From contig JAQIBN010000290.1 of NCBI GenBank assembly GCA_027859095.1, positions 1-50,607 of the forward strand: a stretch of 50,607 bases of DNA, in the 5' to 3' direction. Of this stretch, positions 40,661 to 50,607 are shown one piece after another. The notes beneath the pieces are model-generated. The model was not told the origin of the DNA and did not search any database. It saw nothing but the letters and a program-made list of their open reading frames with translations. Position 1 is the first letter of the stretch. Every line of letters starts with the position of its first letter. The position numbers were made by a program, and so were the translations under genes. Origin of the DNA: Spirochaetia bacterium. Lineage in GTDB: Bacteria; Spirochaetota; Spirochaetia; B11-G9.

Positions 40661-40845
40661 GTCAGTAAGATTATCAGAATAAAATAGGTTAGTCCAGTTT
40701 AAACAGTCAATTTATTCAAAATAGACCTGAATAGTTACAAAAAATTATTGTATTATAAAGATAATGTAGTAATATTATTAATAGCTTACCGTAGATAGGT
40801 TATAATATTTTTATATATTAAACTTATTAATGCTAATGAGAGTTC

Positions 40846-41943
40846 ATGCCGTTAATTAGTAAGGAAGCATATAAACTAACAAAAGAAAGGCAAATGCAAG
40901 ATAAAAAACTAAGTTCGAAAGATTATAAAGAAATTCTTTTTTCTATACCAAAAACAGAAATTCATTTACATCTGGAAGGAATGGCAAGTGTAGATACTAT
41001 TTGGTCATTGATTCAGAAACACAAACTTGAAATACCTGGAATTAGTAATCGAGACGATATTATAAAACGCTTTCAGGTAAAGAATCTAAATGACTTTATT
41101 GATCTTTTTTTAAATATAATTCAAAACTGTTACAGAGAAGAAATAGACTTAACACTTCAGATTAAAGATGCCAGAGAATATCTAAAACGGAATAATATTA
41201 TTTATTCAGAAATATTTTTTGCACCTTCAAAATTCTTAATGAATGGGTTCTCTTTTGATGTAATGATAGAATATCTTGATCAGGGTGCTAAAACAATTAA
41301 AAAAGAAGATGGAATTGATATTAAGTTTCTTATAGATGTTTCCAGAAGTTTTGGTCCTGAAAATGCTGTAAATAATTTAAACCTTATATTAAAACATAAA
41401 AAACCTTCTATTATTGGAATAGGACTTGGTGGGGCAGAAAGTAAGGGACCTGCAGCAGATTATAAAGAAGTTTTTGAAATAGCAAGAAATGCTGGTCTTA
41501 AGGTTGTAGCTCATGCAGGTGAAGATGTTGGCCCTGAATCGATCTGGTCCAGTATAAATGATCTTAAAGTTTCCAGAATAGGCCATGGTATAAGTGCTAT
41601 ACAGGATGAAAAGCTCATGGATTATCTGCGAGAATCTCAATTACCTCTTGAAATATGTCCAATGAGCAATATATTTACTAAAAAATATGTATCATCCTAT
41701 AAAGACCATCCAATAAGAAAATTCTATGATTATGGAATGTATGTTACTGTTAATACTGATGATCCAACTATTTTTGGAATGGAATTGATTGATGAATATT
41801 TTAATCTCCTGGATAATAATATATTTTCATTAACCGAAATTTTTGATCTTATGAAGAAAAACGTTTATGCAACTTTTCTAACAACACCAGAAAAGGATGC
41901 AATGTGGGGAAAAATGGAAAAGGTTATTAGAAAATACAGATAA
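40846..41943 (+). CDS. add: adenosine deaminase
   Basis: This 365-residue purine-salvage enzyme converts adenosine to inosine. The zinc and catalytic motifs are intact: KTEIHLHLEGM (two His), VVAHAGEDVGPESIW (His and proton-shuttle Glu region), RIGHGISAI (catalytic His) and VTVNTDDPTIFG (Asp pair). Some close relatives use adenine, so adenine deaminase is the alternative. The first ATG (40846) follows GAGAG; the ATG at 40894, after AAAGGCAA, is a second possible start and would still leave a normal N-terminus. Its stop lies 1 base before the first parS site. Confidence 0.9.
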   Translation: MPLISKEAYKLTKERQMQDKKLSSKDYKEILFSIPKTEIHLHLEGMASVDTIWSLIQKHKLEIPGISNRDDIIKRFQVKNLNDFIDLFLNIIQNCYREEIDLTLQIKDAREYLKRNNIIYSEIFFAPSKFLMNGFSFDVMIEYLDQGAKTIKKEDGIDIKFLIDVSRSFGPENAVNNLNLILKHKKPSIIGIGLGGAESKGPAADYKEVFEIARNAGLKVVAHAGEDVGPESIWSSINDLKVSRIGHGISAIQDEKLMDYLRESQLPLEICPMSNIFTKKYVSSYKDHPIRKFYDYGMYVTVNTDDPTIFGMELIDEYFNLLDNNIFSLTEIFDLMKKNVYATFLTTPEKDAMWGKMEKVIRKYR

Positions 41944-41959
41944 TGTTTCACGTGAAACA
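41944..41959. promoter_or_regulatory. parS: parS site 1
   Basis: TGTTTCACGTGAAACA is a perfect 16-bp palindrome identical to a canonical bacterial parS site, where ParB nucleates. It begins one base after the adenosine deaminase stop codon, in non-coding DNA about 5.4 kb from dnaA. parAB is encoded in the same window. Confidence 0.97.
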
Positions 41960-42034
41960 TTTATTTTAATTCATACTGTAAACGGTTAATCCAAACCATA
42001 ACAAAAATATCATTCCAATACCATTGATCACACC

Positions 42035-42062
42035 GTAGGGACAGGTCGCGACCTGTCCTTAC
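42035..42062. repeat. dispersed palindrome GTAGGGACAGG...
   Basis: GTAGGGACAGGTCG (42035-42048) and CGACCTGTCCTTAC (42049-42062) pair over 14 bases with one mismatch and no loop. It belongs to the repeat family with GTAG(A/G)GAC ends. Confidence 0.85.
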
Positions 42063-42193
42063 ACAAAAACACAGATATTTTTATACAAATCATTTTATTT
42101 ATATCTGTAATACAAATGTTACCCTGTCCTGACACATAAACACATTTTCTTTTTATTTAAACATGAATATCCATGCAATACAGATGTTATCCC

Positions 42194-42219
42194 GTAGAGC
42201 CCCATTTGGGCGTCTTTAC
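42194..42219. repeat. dispersed palindrome, degenerate copy
   Basis: GTAGAGCCCCA (42194-42204) and TGGGCGTCTTTAC (42207-42219) form an imperfect hairpin with the family ends GTAGAG and GTCTTTAC and a two-base length difference between arms. Confidence 0.65.
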
Positions 42220-42239
42220 AATGTATTTATACAAAACAA

Positions 42240-42265
42240 GGGATGCCCACGAGGGGCATCCCTAC
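42240..42265. repeat. dispersed palindrome, third copy between the parS sites
   Basis: GGGATGCCC (42240-42248) and GGGCATCCC (42254-42262) are perfect 9-base inverted arms around a 5-base loop; the right side continues CTAC as in the other copies, while the left lacks the matching GTAG. Confidence 0.75.
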
Positions 42266-42284
42266 AAGATACAAATATAATAAA

Positions 42285-42300
42285 TGTTTCACGTGAAACA
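42285..42300. promoter_or_regulatory. parS: parS site 2
   Basis: This is a second exact copy of TGTTTCACGTGAAACA, 26 bases past the 3' end of gyrA. Together with the copy at 41944 it brackets the repeat-rich gap, giving ParB two nucleation sites 341 bases apart. Confidence 0.97.
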
Positions 42301-42326
42301 TTTGTTAAATTAAACTACAGATGCTA

Positions 42327-44783
42327 CTAATCAAGAACCTCTTCGTCTTCCTCTTCTTTATCGTTGATTGCCTTTGCTACACTTACTACAACATCAGGTC
42401 TCTTTAGGTTAACTACTGTAATTCCCTGGGTATTTTTACCCTGAATTGATATTTGGCATACATTGATTTTTATTGTATTCCCCTGGGAAGTTATACAAAC
42501 AAGATCATCAAATTCACTTACAGACTGAACACCAATAATTTCACCAGTTCTTTCATCAGTTTTATAGATGTTCTGTCCACCAGTACCTCTTCCATGAGGT
42601 GTAAACTTATCGTATTCAACTCTTTTTCCAAATCCATTTTCTGTTAGGACTAGAATCTTATTATCATCCATTAACCGAAGTATACCCGCAAGCTCGTCAT
42701 TATTCTTAAGCATTATCCCTCTTACACCCCGGGTAGCTCTTCCCATGGACCTTACACGTTCCTCATTAAACCTAAGAGCACTACCAGCTCTTGTAATAAT
42801 AATTACCTCTTCATTTCCAGAAGTAAGAAGCGAAGCGACTAATCTATCCCCTTCATCAAGTTTTAAAGCAATAATCCCTTTAGTCCGGGCATTTCTAAAA
42901 TCAAATGTTTTTACCCTTTTAACTACACCCCTGCTTGTAGCCATAAATATATAATTATCTTCTGAAAAAGCTTCAAGAGATACTACAGAACTAATCTCTT
43001 CATCTGCAGATATCTCAAGTAAGGCTTTTAACTGAGTTCCTCTTGCAGCTCGGGAAGCTTCAGGTATTTCATGAACCTTTATCCAATAAGCTTTCCCCTC
43101 ACTGGTAACAAACAAAATATAGTCATGAGTAGAGGCAATAAATACATGTTCAAGAAAATCTTCATTTTTAAGCTTGGCAGTAGATGAACCTCTGCCTCCA
43201 CGGCCTTGACTTTTATAGGTAGAAACAGCTATTCGCTTAATAAAGCCCTTATTTGAAATAAGAACTGCCATGTCCTCTTTTTCAATAAGATCCTCAATAT
43301 TAAGCTGTTCAACTTCATCAACAATAATTTCTGTTCTTCTTTCGTCCCCATATTTTTCTTTTAGTTCTAATGTTTCTTCCTTAATTAAGGCCAATATCTT
43401 TTTTTCATCAGATAAAAGATCTTCTAAATAAACGATCAGACCCAAAATTTCCTTTAACTCATCTAATATTTTTTGTGTTTCAAGGCTGGTAAGATTCTGT
43501 AGCCTCATATCCAAAATAGCCTGAGTTTGTACTTCAGAAAATTTAAATCTTTCCATTAAATTTTCTCTGGCAATTGAAACATTACCTGATTCTTTAATTA
43601 TCTTTATTACTTCATCTATATTATCAAGGGCTATTTTTAAACCTTCAAGTATATGTGCCCGTTCTTTTGCTTTTGTAAGATCATATTTAGTTCTCCTAGT
43701 AACTACATCAACTCTGTGAAGAACAAAATAATGGATCATTTGTTTTAAATTTAGAAGCTCTGGTTTTCCATCTACTAATGCAAGATTATTAACATTAAAA
43801 TTTTGCTGCATAGCTGTATGAGAAAAAAGTCTGTTTAAAATAACTCTTGCTATTGCACCGCGTTTTAATTCAATAACTATGCGCATACCATTTCTGTCAG
43901 ACTCATCCCTTAAATCAGAAATTCCTTCAACTTTACGATCTTTAACAAGATCAGCTATCCTTATAACCAAATTGGCTTTATTTACCTGATAAGGAAGTTC
44001 TTTAACTATTATTACATCCTTACCTGTTTTTGTGGTCTCAAGCACAACTCTGGCTCTTACAGCTATTTTGCCTCTTCCCGTTTCGAAGGCATCTTTTATA
44101 CCCTGTCTTCCGTAAATAATACCTGATGTAGGAAAATCCGGTCCTTTAACGAAGTTCATAAGTTCAGAAATTGTAATATCATTATTATCAATATAAGCTT
44201 CAATTGCATCAACTATTTCGGACAAATTATGGGGAGGTATGTTAGTCGCCATTCCAACAGCAATTCCACTACCACCATTTATTAGAAGAAAAGGAACAGC
44301 TCCAGGAAGAACAGAAGGTTCTTTCATAGAATCATCATAATTTGGAATAAAATCTACAGTATCTTTTTTTATATCTTTTAACAGCTCATCAGCTATTTTA
44401 GCCATTTTAGATTCAGTGTACCTCATGGCTGCAGGAGGATCACCGTCTACAGAACCAAAGTTACCCTGTGGTCTTATTACCGGATACCTCATGGAAAAAT
44501 CCTGTGCAAGACGAACAAGAGCATCATATATAGATTGATCACCATGTGGATGATACTTACCAAGAACATCCCCAACAATTCTACCACATTTTTTGAAGGT
44601 TTTATCTGAACGCAGACCCATCTCATTCATGGCATAAAGAATTCGCCTATGAACAGGTTTTAAACCATCCCGGACATCAGGAAGTGCACGGCTAACAATT
44701 ACTGACATTGCATAGTTAAGATAAGATTCCTTTATTTCATCCTCAATAGGTACAGGGATTATTTTTCCAACATTATTTTCCAC
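42327..44783 (-). CDS. gyrA: DNA gyrase subunit A
   Basis: This 818-residue breakage-reunion subunit of gyrase has catalytic Tyr122 in [10 protein letters not shown]. The quinolone-determining loop reads [13 protein letters not shown], so the residue at position 83 (E. coli numbering is the same here) is Gln instead of the usual Ser, while Asp87 is kept. The C-terminal beta-pinwheel contains the gyrase-specific box QGRGGRG, which separates it from topoisomerase IV ParC, followed by the repeated DNA-wrapping blades. The acidic tail ([12 protein letters not shown]) is typical. It is transcribed away from the origin, downstream of gyrB. Confidence 0.97.
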   Translation of the reverse strand: MENNVGKIIPVPIEDEIKESYLNYAMSVIVSRALPDVRDGLKPVHRRILYAMNEMGLRSDKTFKKCGRIVGDVLGKYHPHGDQSIYDALVRLAQDFSMRYPVIRPQGNFGSVDGDPPAAMRYTESKMAKIADELLKDIKKDTVDFIPNYDDSMKEPSVLPGAVPFLLINGGSGIAVGMATNIPPHNLSEIVDAIEAYIDNNDITISELMNFVKGPDFPTSGIIYGRQGIKDAFETGRGKIAVRARVVLETTKTGKDVIIVKELPYQVNKANLVIRIADLVKDRKVEGISDLRDESDRNGMRIVIELKRGAIARVILNRLFSHTAMQQNFNVNNLALVDGKPELLNLKQMIHYFVLHRVDVVTRRTKYDLTKAKERAHILEGLKIALDNIDEVIKIIKESGNVSIARENLMERFKFSEVQTQAILDMRLQNLTSLETQKILDELKEILGLIVYLEDLLSDEKKILALIKEETLELKEKYGDERRTEIIVDEVEQLNIEDLIEKEDMAVLISNKGFIKRIAVSTYKSQGRGGRGSSTAKLKNEDFLEHVFIASTHDYILFVTSEGKAYWIKVHEIPEASRAARGTQLKALLEISADEEISSVVSLEAFSEDNYIFMATSRGVVKRVKTFDFRNARTKGIIALKLDEGDRLVASLLTSGNEEVIIITRAGSALRFNEERVRSMGRATRGVRGIMLKNNDELAGILRLMDDNKILVLTENGFGKRVEYDKFTPHGRGTGGQNIYKTDERTGEIIGVQSVSEFDDLVCITSQGNTIKINVCQISIQGKNTQGITVVNLKRPDVVVSVAKAINDKEEEDEEVLD

Positions 44784-44811
44784 GAAATTCTCCTGATATA
44801 TATAAAGAGTA

Positions 44812-44839
44812 GTAGAGACGCCCTAGAGGGTGTCCCTAC
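44812..44839. repeat. dispersed palindrome between gyrB and gyrA
   Basis: GTAGAGACGCCCT (44812-44824) and AGGGTGTCCCTAC (44827-44839) pair over 13 bases with two mismatches around AG. It is the copy of the repeat family nearest the origin and lies in the gyrB-gyrA gap, where it could act as an intercistronic hairpin. Confidence 0.8.
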
Positions 44840-44864
44840 GTGTATTGAAAATTTAATTTTGTCT

Positions 44865-47313
<2,449 letters not shown>

Positions 47314-48702
47314 ATGAATAAAAGTATTTGGGATTATAGCATTTTCTGGAAAGAAACTCTTAATCAGCTAAGATCTGAGCTATCTGAGCAGGAATTTCTT
47401 ATGTGGTTTAATAACATCAGTTATGATAACTCTACAGAGAACAAAATTATACTTTCTGTTCCATCATCCTTCTACAGGGATCAGGTTAAAGAACGCTATC
47501 TTTCAAGTGTTGAGAATATACTTCATAATCTTTCGGGATCAAAAATTGAAATTGATTTTTCCATAAACAACACTCCGTCTCCTGTTATAAACGAAAAGAA
47601 AAACAAACAAACTTCTTCTCCGGCTAAAAAGAGTAATCCAGTACCAATTACAGTTAAAAAATTTAATCATCCAGATTTAAGTGATGGTTATAGTTTTGAT
47701 AATTTTATTGTTGGTGATAATAATTCTTTTGCAGCTAATGCCTGTATGGCAATCGCAAAAAACCCTGGAAAAGCATATAATCCATGCCTCATATATGGTG
47801 GAGTTGGACTTGGTAAAACTCATTTAGTACAATCTATTGGTAAATTTTCACATGAAAACTTTGAAGACATTAGAGTTGTATATGTAACTGCTGAACAATT
47901 TACAAATGAATTCATCCAGGCTATAAAAAACAGCAAACAACATGATTTTAAAAATAAATATAGAAAGGTAGATATTCTACTTATTGATGATATACATTTT
48001 CTTCAAAGTAAAGATGCTACTCAGGAAGAATTATTTCATACCTTTAATGCACTTTATGATTCAAATAAGCAAATGGTATTTACCTGTGACCGCCCTGTTT
48101 CAGAAATTAAAAATCTTACTGATAGATTACGAAGCAGGTTTGAAAGGGGTTTGAATGTAGATCTTATACCTCCCAGCTTTGAAACACGTATTGCAATACT
48201 AAAAAAGAAGGTTGAAGAAAAAAAAGTTTTTATATCAGATGAAGTTATTGAACTAATTTGTAAAAATGTAACAACTCATGTAAGAGATCTTGAAGCTGCA
48301 CTTACAAAATTAATTGCCTATGCAGATCTGGTTAACAAAGAGATTACAATAAGTATAGCAAAACATCAGCTTAAAGATATGTTTGCCAACCCAAAACTCA
48401 GCAATATTACTATAGATACCATACAAAGAATTGTTTCAGATTATTTTAATTTAACACCAAATGATCTTAGGGGTAAAAAAAGAACAAAAGCAATTGCATT
48501 TCCACGACAGATTGCTATGTATATTACCAGAGAACTTACAGAATACTCTACTACAGAGGTTGGATTGGAATTTGGGGGCAGAGATCATACAACAGTAATG
48601 CATGCATGCCAGAGAGTTGATTCAAGAATGAAAGCAGACCCCAGTATAGAACCATATATTAGAAATTTGATACAAAAAATTAAAGAATCAGGAACAAAGT
48701 AA
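47314..48702 (+). CDS. dnaA: chromosomal replication initiator DnaA
   Basis: This 462-residue initiator has all four domains. Domain I is at about 5-85 (WKETLNQLRSELSEQEFLMWFNNI). A short Lys/Ser-rich linker is at about 90-125. Domain III has Walker A GGVGLGKTHLV, Walker B ILLIDDIHFLQ and the sensor DRLRSRFERGL. Domain IV carries the DNA-binding signature VGLEFGGRDHTTVMHACQRV. No strong ribosome-binding sequence precedes the ATG at 47314; a DnaA-box-like word lies 4 bases upstream, fitting self-repression. Confidence 0.98.
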   Translation: MNKSIWDYSIFWKETLNQLRSELSEQEFLMWFNNISYDNSTENKIILSVPSSFYRDQVKERYLSSVENILHNLSGSKIEIDFSINNTPSPVINEKKNKQTSSPAKKSNPVPITVKKFNHPDLSDGYSFDNFIVGDNNSFAANACMAIAKNPGKAYNPCLIYGGVGLGKTHLVQSIGKFSHENFEDIRVVYVTAEQFTNEFIQAIKNSKQHDFKNKYRKVDILLIDDIHFLQSKDATQEELFHTFNALYDSNKQMVFTCDRPVSEIKNLTDRLRSRFERGLNVDLIPPSFETRIAILKKKVEEKKVFISDEVIELICKNVTTHVRDLEAALTKLIAYADLVNKEITISIAKHQLKDMFANPKLSNITIDTIQRIVSDYFNLTPNDLRGKKRTKAIAFPRQIAMYITRELTEYSTTEVGLEFGGRDHTTVMHACQRVDSRMKADPSIEPYIRNLIQKIKESGTK

Positions 48703-48936
48703 TACAAACCTGTTGATATACTAGTACTATTAGGTGGATAATATTAAACTAATGTTAATACTTTAATAAATTGTTAATAGATTATCATAGTTATTAAGAT
48801 CAGTAAAACATTGTGAGCATTGATTTTATATGAGATACTAACATATCTACAGTGCTTACTATTACTACTATTATTTATATTAATTAATATGAATAAGAAG
48901 AGAGATGTTTTACAATGCACCCTAAGGAGATAAAAA
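48703..48936. other. AT-rich dnaA-dnaN gap with a DnaA-like box
   Basis: 234 non-coding bases, very AT-rich. GGTGGATAA at 48733-48741 is a near-consensus DnaA box (TTATCCACC on the minus strand). Tracts such as AATAAATTGTTAATAGATTATCATAG resemble an unwinding region. AAGGAGAT before 48937 is the dnaN ribosome-binding sequence. It could form part of a bipartite origin with the gap upstream of dnaA. Confidence 0.5.
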
Positions 48937-50040
48937 ATGAAATTTACTTGTCATAAAAATGTAATACTTAAAGAAATATCTATAGCACAGGATATAATTT
49001 CATCAAGAAATTCATTATCAATATTATCAAATGTATTATTGGAAGCTGATAATGGAATTTTAAAAATAAAAGCTACAGACTTAAAAGTAAGTTTTGAGAC
49101 TCAAATACCTGTAGATGTATCCCAGGCAGGAAGTACAACTGTTTATTGTGATAAGTTTCTTGGTATAATAAAATCTTTACCAGATGGAGATGTTGAATTT
49201 AATCTTACAGATGGAAGATTACTTATTAATCCTGTTTTTGGAAAAATCAACTTTCAGTTAAAATCTATAGCATCTGAAAAATTTCCAGAAATTCAGGAAA
49301 TAGAAGAAGATAAATATTTTGAGCTCTCTCAAAGCAGTCTTATAGATATGATAAGTCAAACAATATTCTCAGTTTCTGATGATGAAACAAGATATTTTAT
49401 GAACGGTGTCTATTTGGAATATCAGGAAGGAACTCTTTCCATGGTAGCAACGGATGGAAGAAGACTTTCATTTATTAAAAAAGATCTTGAAACAGAAATT
49501 ATAAATTTTGAAGCAGTTATAATTCCAACTAAAATTCTTCATTTAATAAAAAAACTTGCAAGTGGAGAAGGTAATCTATATCTGGCTGTATCTGAAAAAA
49601 CTATATTTGTTAAATTTGATAATCAAAAAATATCTTCTAATTTAATCGAAGGGCAGTTCCCAAATTATAATAGGGTAATACCTGAACATCAGGAATTTAA
49701 TATTACAGTTAATAAAAAAAATCTAATTGAAGCTTTAAGAAGAGTTTCATTATTAGTAGAACAGAAATCCAGAAGAATATATCTAACTTTTTCAAATGGT
49801 ACAATAACACTGAACTCTGAAGAAAGTGAAATTGGAATTGCAAAAGAAGAAATTTCATGTGATTATGAGGGTGATGGTATGACTGTTGCTTTAAATTATA
49901 TTTATCTTTTAGATCCTTTAAAAGTTATAGAAGATGAAAGTATTAATATTAAGTTCACAGAAGCAAATAAAGCAATTTCCATTGTTTCTATACCTGAAAA
50001 GGATTATTTCCATATTGTTATGCCTATGCAGCTGGATTAA
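48937..50040 (+). CDS. dnaN: DNA polymerase III sliding clamp (beta subunit)
   Basis: This 367-residue ring-forming clamp tethers DNA polymerase III. The three repeated domains are visible, with KFTCHKNVILKEISIAQDIISSRNSLSILSNVLLEA at the start, SDDETRYFMNGVYLEYQEGTLSMVATDGRRLSFI in domain 2 and the C-terminal hydrophobic pocket region ending YFHIVMPMQLD. AAGGAG precedes the ATG. It lies 12 bases before recF, the classic dnaA-dnaN-recF order. Confidence 0.98.
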   Translation: MKFTCHKNVILKEISIAQDIISSRNSLSILSNVLLEADNGILKIKATDLKVSFETQIPVDVSQAGSTTVYCDKFLGIIKSLPDGDVEFNLTDGRLLINPVFGKINFQLKSIASEKFPEIQEIEEDKYFELSQSSLIDMISQTIFSVSDDETRYFMNGVYLEYQEGTLSMVATDGRRLSFIKKDLETEIINFEAVIIPTKILHLIKKLASGEGNLYLAVSEKTIFVKFDNQKISSNLIEGQFPNYNRVIPEHQEFNITVNKKNLIEALRRVSLLVEQKSRRIYLTFSNGTITLNSEESEIGIAKEEISCDYEGDGMTVALNYIYLLDPLKVIEDESINIKFTEANKAISIVSIPEKDYFHIVMPMQLD

Positions 50041-50052
50041 CAGAAAGCGTAG

Positions 50053-50607
50053 ATGGGTTTTACTTCTCTAAAAACCTTTGATTTTAGAAATTTAAAAAAT
50101 CAAAGAATTGAGCTGAATAGTAAAGAAATTTTCCTGACCGGTGAAAATGGGCAGGGGAAGAGTAATTTTTTAGAAGCTGTTTATATTTTATCCTATGGAT
50201 CATCTTTTAGAACCCACCAGGATAATCTGTTAATTAAGCATAACTGCAAAGAAATGACTCTTTATGGTGAATATTCTAAAAATGAAGAAATATCCAATTC
50301 TGTTTCTGTAAATTTGTCAGGAAAAGTAAAAAAAATCAATTATAATGGAAAAGCTGTAAAAGACCGTAAAGATTTAATTCAAAATATACCATGTATAATT
50401 TTTTCACATGAAGATCTTTCCTTTGTTAATGGTTCACCAGAACGCAAGCGATGGTTTTTAAATCAAACTATCAGTTTGTATAATTCTGATTATATTGATA
50501 ATTTGCGTAACTATCGTAAAATTTTAAAACTAAGAAATATTGAGATTAAGAAAGGTAAAAAAGAACTTCTTGATGTTTATAATTTTCAATTAGCTACTGC
50601 TGGGTTA
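50053..50607 (+). CDS. recF: DNA repair and recombination ATPase RecF (5' part)
   Basis: The frame starts at the ATG at 50053 and runs off the window after 185 codons. The beginning MGFTSLKTFDFRNLKNQRIEL, the Walker A GENGQGKSNFLEAVYILSYG, SSFRTHQDNLLI and IPCIIFSHEDLSFVNGSPERKRWFLNQTISLYN are diagnostic of RecF, an SMC-like ATPase that loads RecA at gaps. The stop of dnaN lies 12 bases upstream, so the two genes are probably one transcript. The C-terminal signature and Walker B lie outside the window. Confidence 0.95.
   Translation, partial: MGFTSLKTFDFRNLKNQRIELNSKEIFLTGENGQGKSNFLEAVYILSYGSSFRTHQDNLLIKHNCKEMTLYGEYSKNEEISNSVSVNLSGKVKKINYNGKAVKDRKDLIQNIPCIIFSHEDLSFVNGSPERKRWFLNQTISLYNSDYIDNLRNYRKILKLRNIEIKKGKKELLDVYNFQLATAGL

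Larger units (their letters stand above)
38313..40738. mobile_element. complete IS66-family element carrying a druA-like gene
   Basis: This 2426-bp element is bounded by the 14-bp inverted repeat GTAACTATTCAGGT (38313-38326, inverse at 40725-40738), starting with the GTAA ends of the IS66 family. The 8-bp target duplication AAAAAATT lies outside both ends (38305-38312 and 40739-40746), the size IS66 makes. It contains a DUF4338 (DruA-like) gene followed directly by tnpC, both leftward. The usual tnpA and tnpB genes are absent. Intact ends, duplications and genes suggest a recent, possibly active copy. It sits between the NifU-like gene and adenosine deaminase. Confidence 0.95.
41960..42326. 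other. repeat-rich gap between add and gyrA
   Basis: Apart from the flanking parS sites, the stretch holds three hairpin repeats annotated separately (42035, 42194, 42240). The text between them is partly repetitive: forms such as 'cctgtcctTACACAAAAACACA' and 'cctgtcctgACACATAAACACA' recur near 42056 and 42124. There is no coding frame and no tRNA. It appears to be a landing zone for small repeats. Confidence 0.6.

Overview
The window is an AT-rich bacterial chromosome segment that contains the replication origin neighbourhood. gyrA and gyrB run leftward, and dnaA, dnaN and the start of recF run rightward, with an AT-rich gap holding DnaA boxes between them. Two perfect parS sites and parAB lie nearby. 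The cell envelope is diderm: there is a TolC/RND efflux system and a patatin-POTRA-beta-barrel protein. A cyclophilin-FKBP fusion, two HD-GYP proteins, a PilZ protein and a decayed integron integrase together suggest a free-living or host-associated spirochaete. That assignment is inference; there is no rRNA in the window to test it.

Layout. 0-2.4 kb: a TIGR04255 gene and a small overlapping ORF (both leftward), then a broken integron integrase (rightward). 2.5-6.4 kb: a ferric-iron-type ABC importer (binding protein, double permease, ATPase). 6.4-7.0 kb: a RelBE/StbDE toxin-antitoxin pair. 7.1-11.6 kb, leftward: a type Vd patatin, a methyltransferase and the dipeptidase PepD. 11.6-18.7 kb, rightward: a self-regulated RND efflux operon (tandem TetR, TolC-like protein, membrane fusion protein, RND pump, PII-like protein) with a clear promoter and operator. 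18.7-27.6 kb: signalling and housekeeping genes, including a GAF-HD-GYP protein on an apparently leaderless mRNA, a YgiQ radical SAM protein, a cupin, UspA, a methyltransferase and a two-gene operon of a PilZ protein with a membrane HD-GYP protein. 27.8-32.2 kb, rightward: an MFS transporter, MazEF, YkvA, a phosphatase-like protein, an M48 protease and a HAD hydrolase. 32.2-34.5 kb, leftward: a cyclophilin-FKBP fusion, the CrcB fluoride channel, a DUF190 protein and an internally deleted cobalamin adenosyltransferase. 34.5-40.7 kb: two complete insertion sequences with exact ends and target duplications, flanking parAB and a NifU-like gene. 40.8-50.6 kb: adenosine deaminase, two parS sites, gyrA, gyrB, the candidate oriC, dnaA, dnaN and recF (cut by the window end).

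The most unusual content is as follows. An IS66-type element carries a DruA (DUF4338) gene in place of tnpA/tnpB. An ISAs1-type element has a divergent passenger gene and a perfect 12-bp-arm palindrome in the shared promoter. An integrase gene has been inactivated by a small structured insertion and by loss of its C-terminal end at a repeat-like boundary. A family of short palindromes ending in GTAG(A/G)GAC...GTC(T/C)CTAC is dispersed through non-coding DNA and is densest between the two parS sites. A cobalamin adenosyltransferase has lost its whole middle in frame. Cyclic-di-GMP turnover and reception are represented by two HD-GYP proteins and a tandem-PilZ protein, but no GGDEF cyclase lies in the window. 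No rRNA, tRNA or CRISPR array was recognised.
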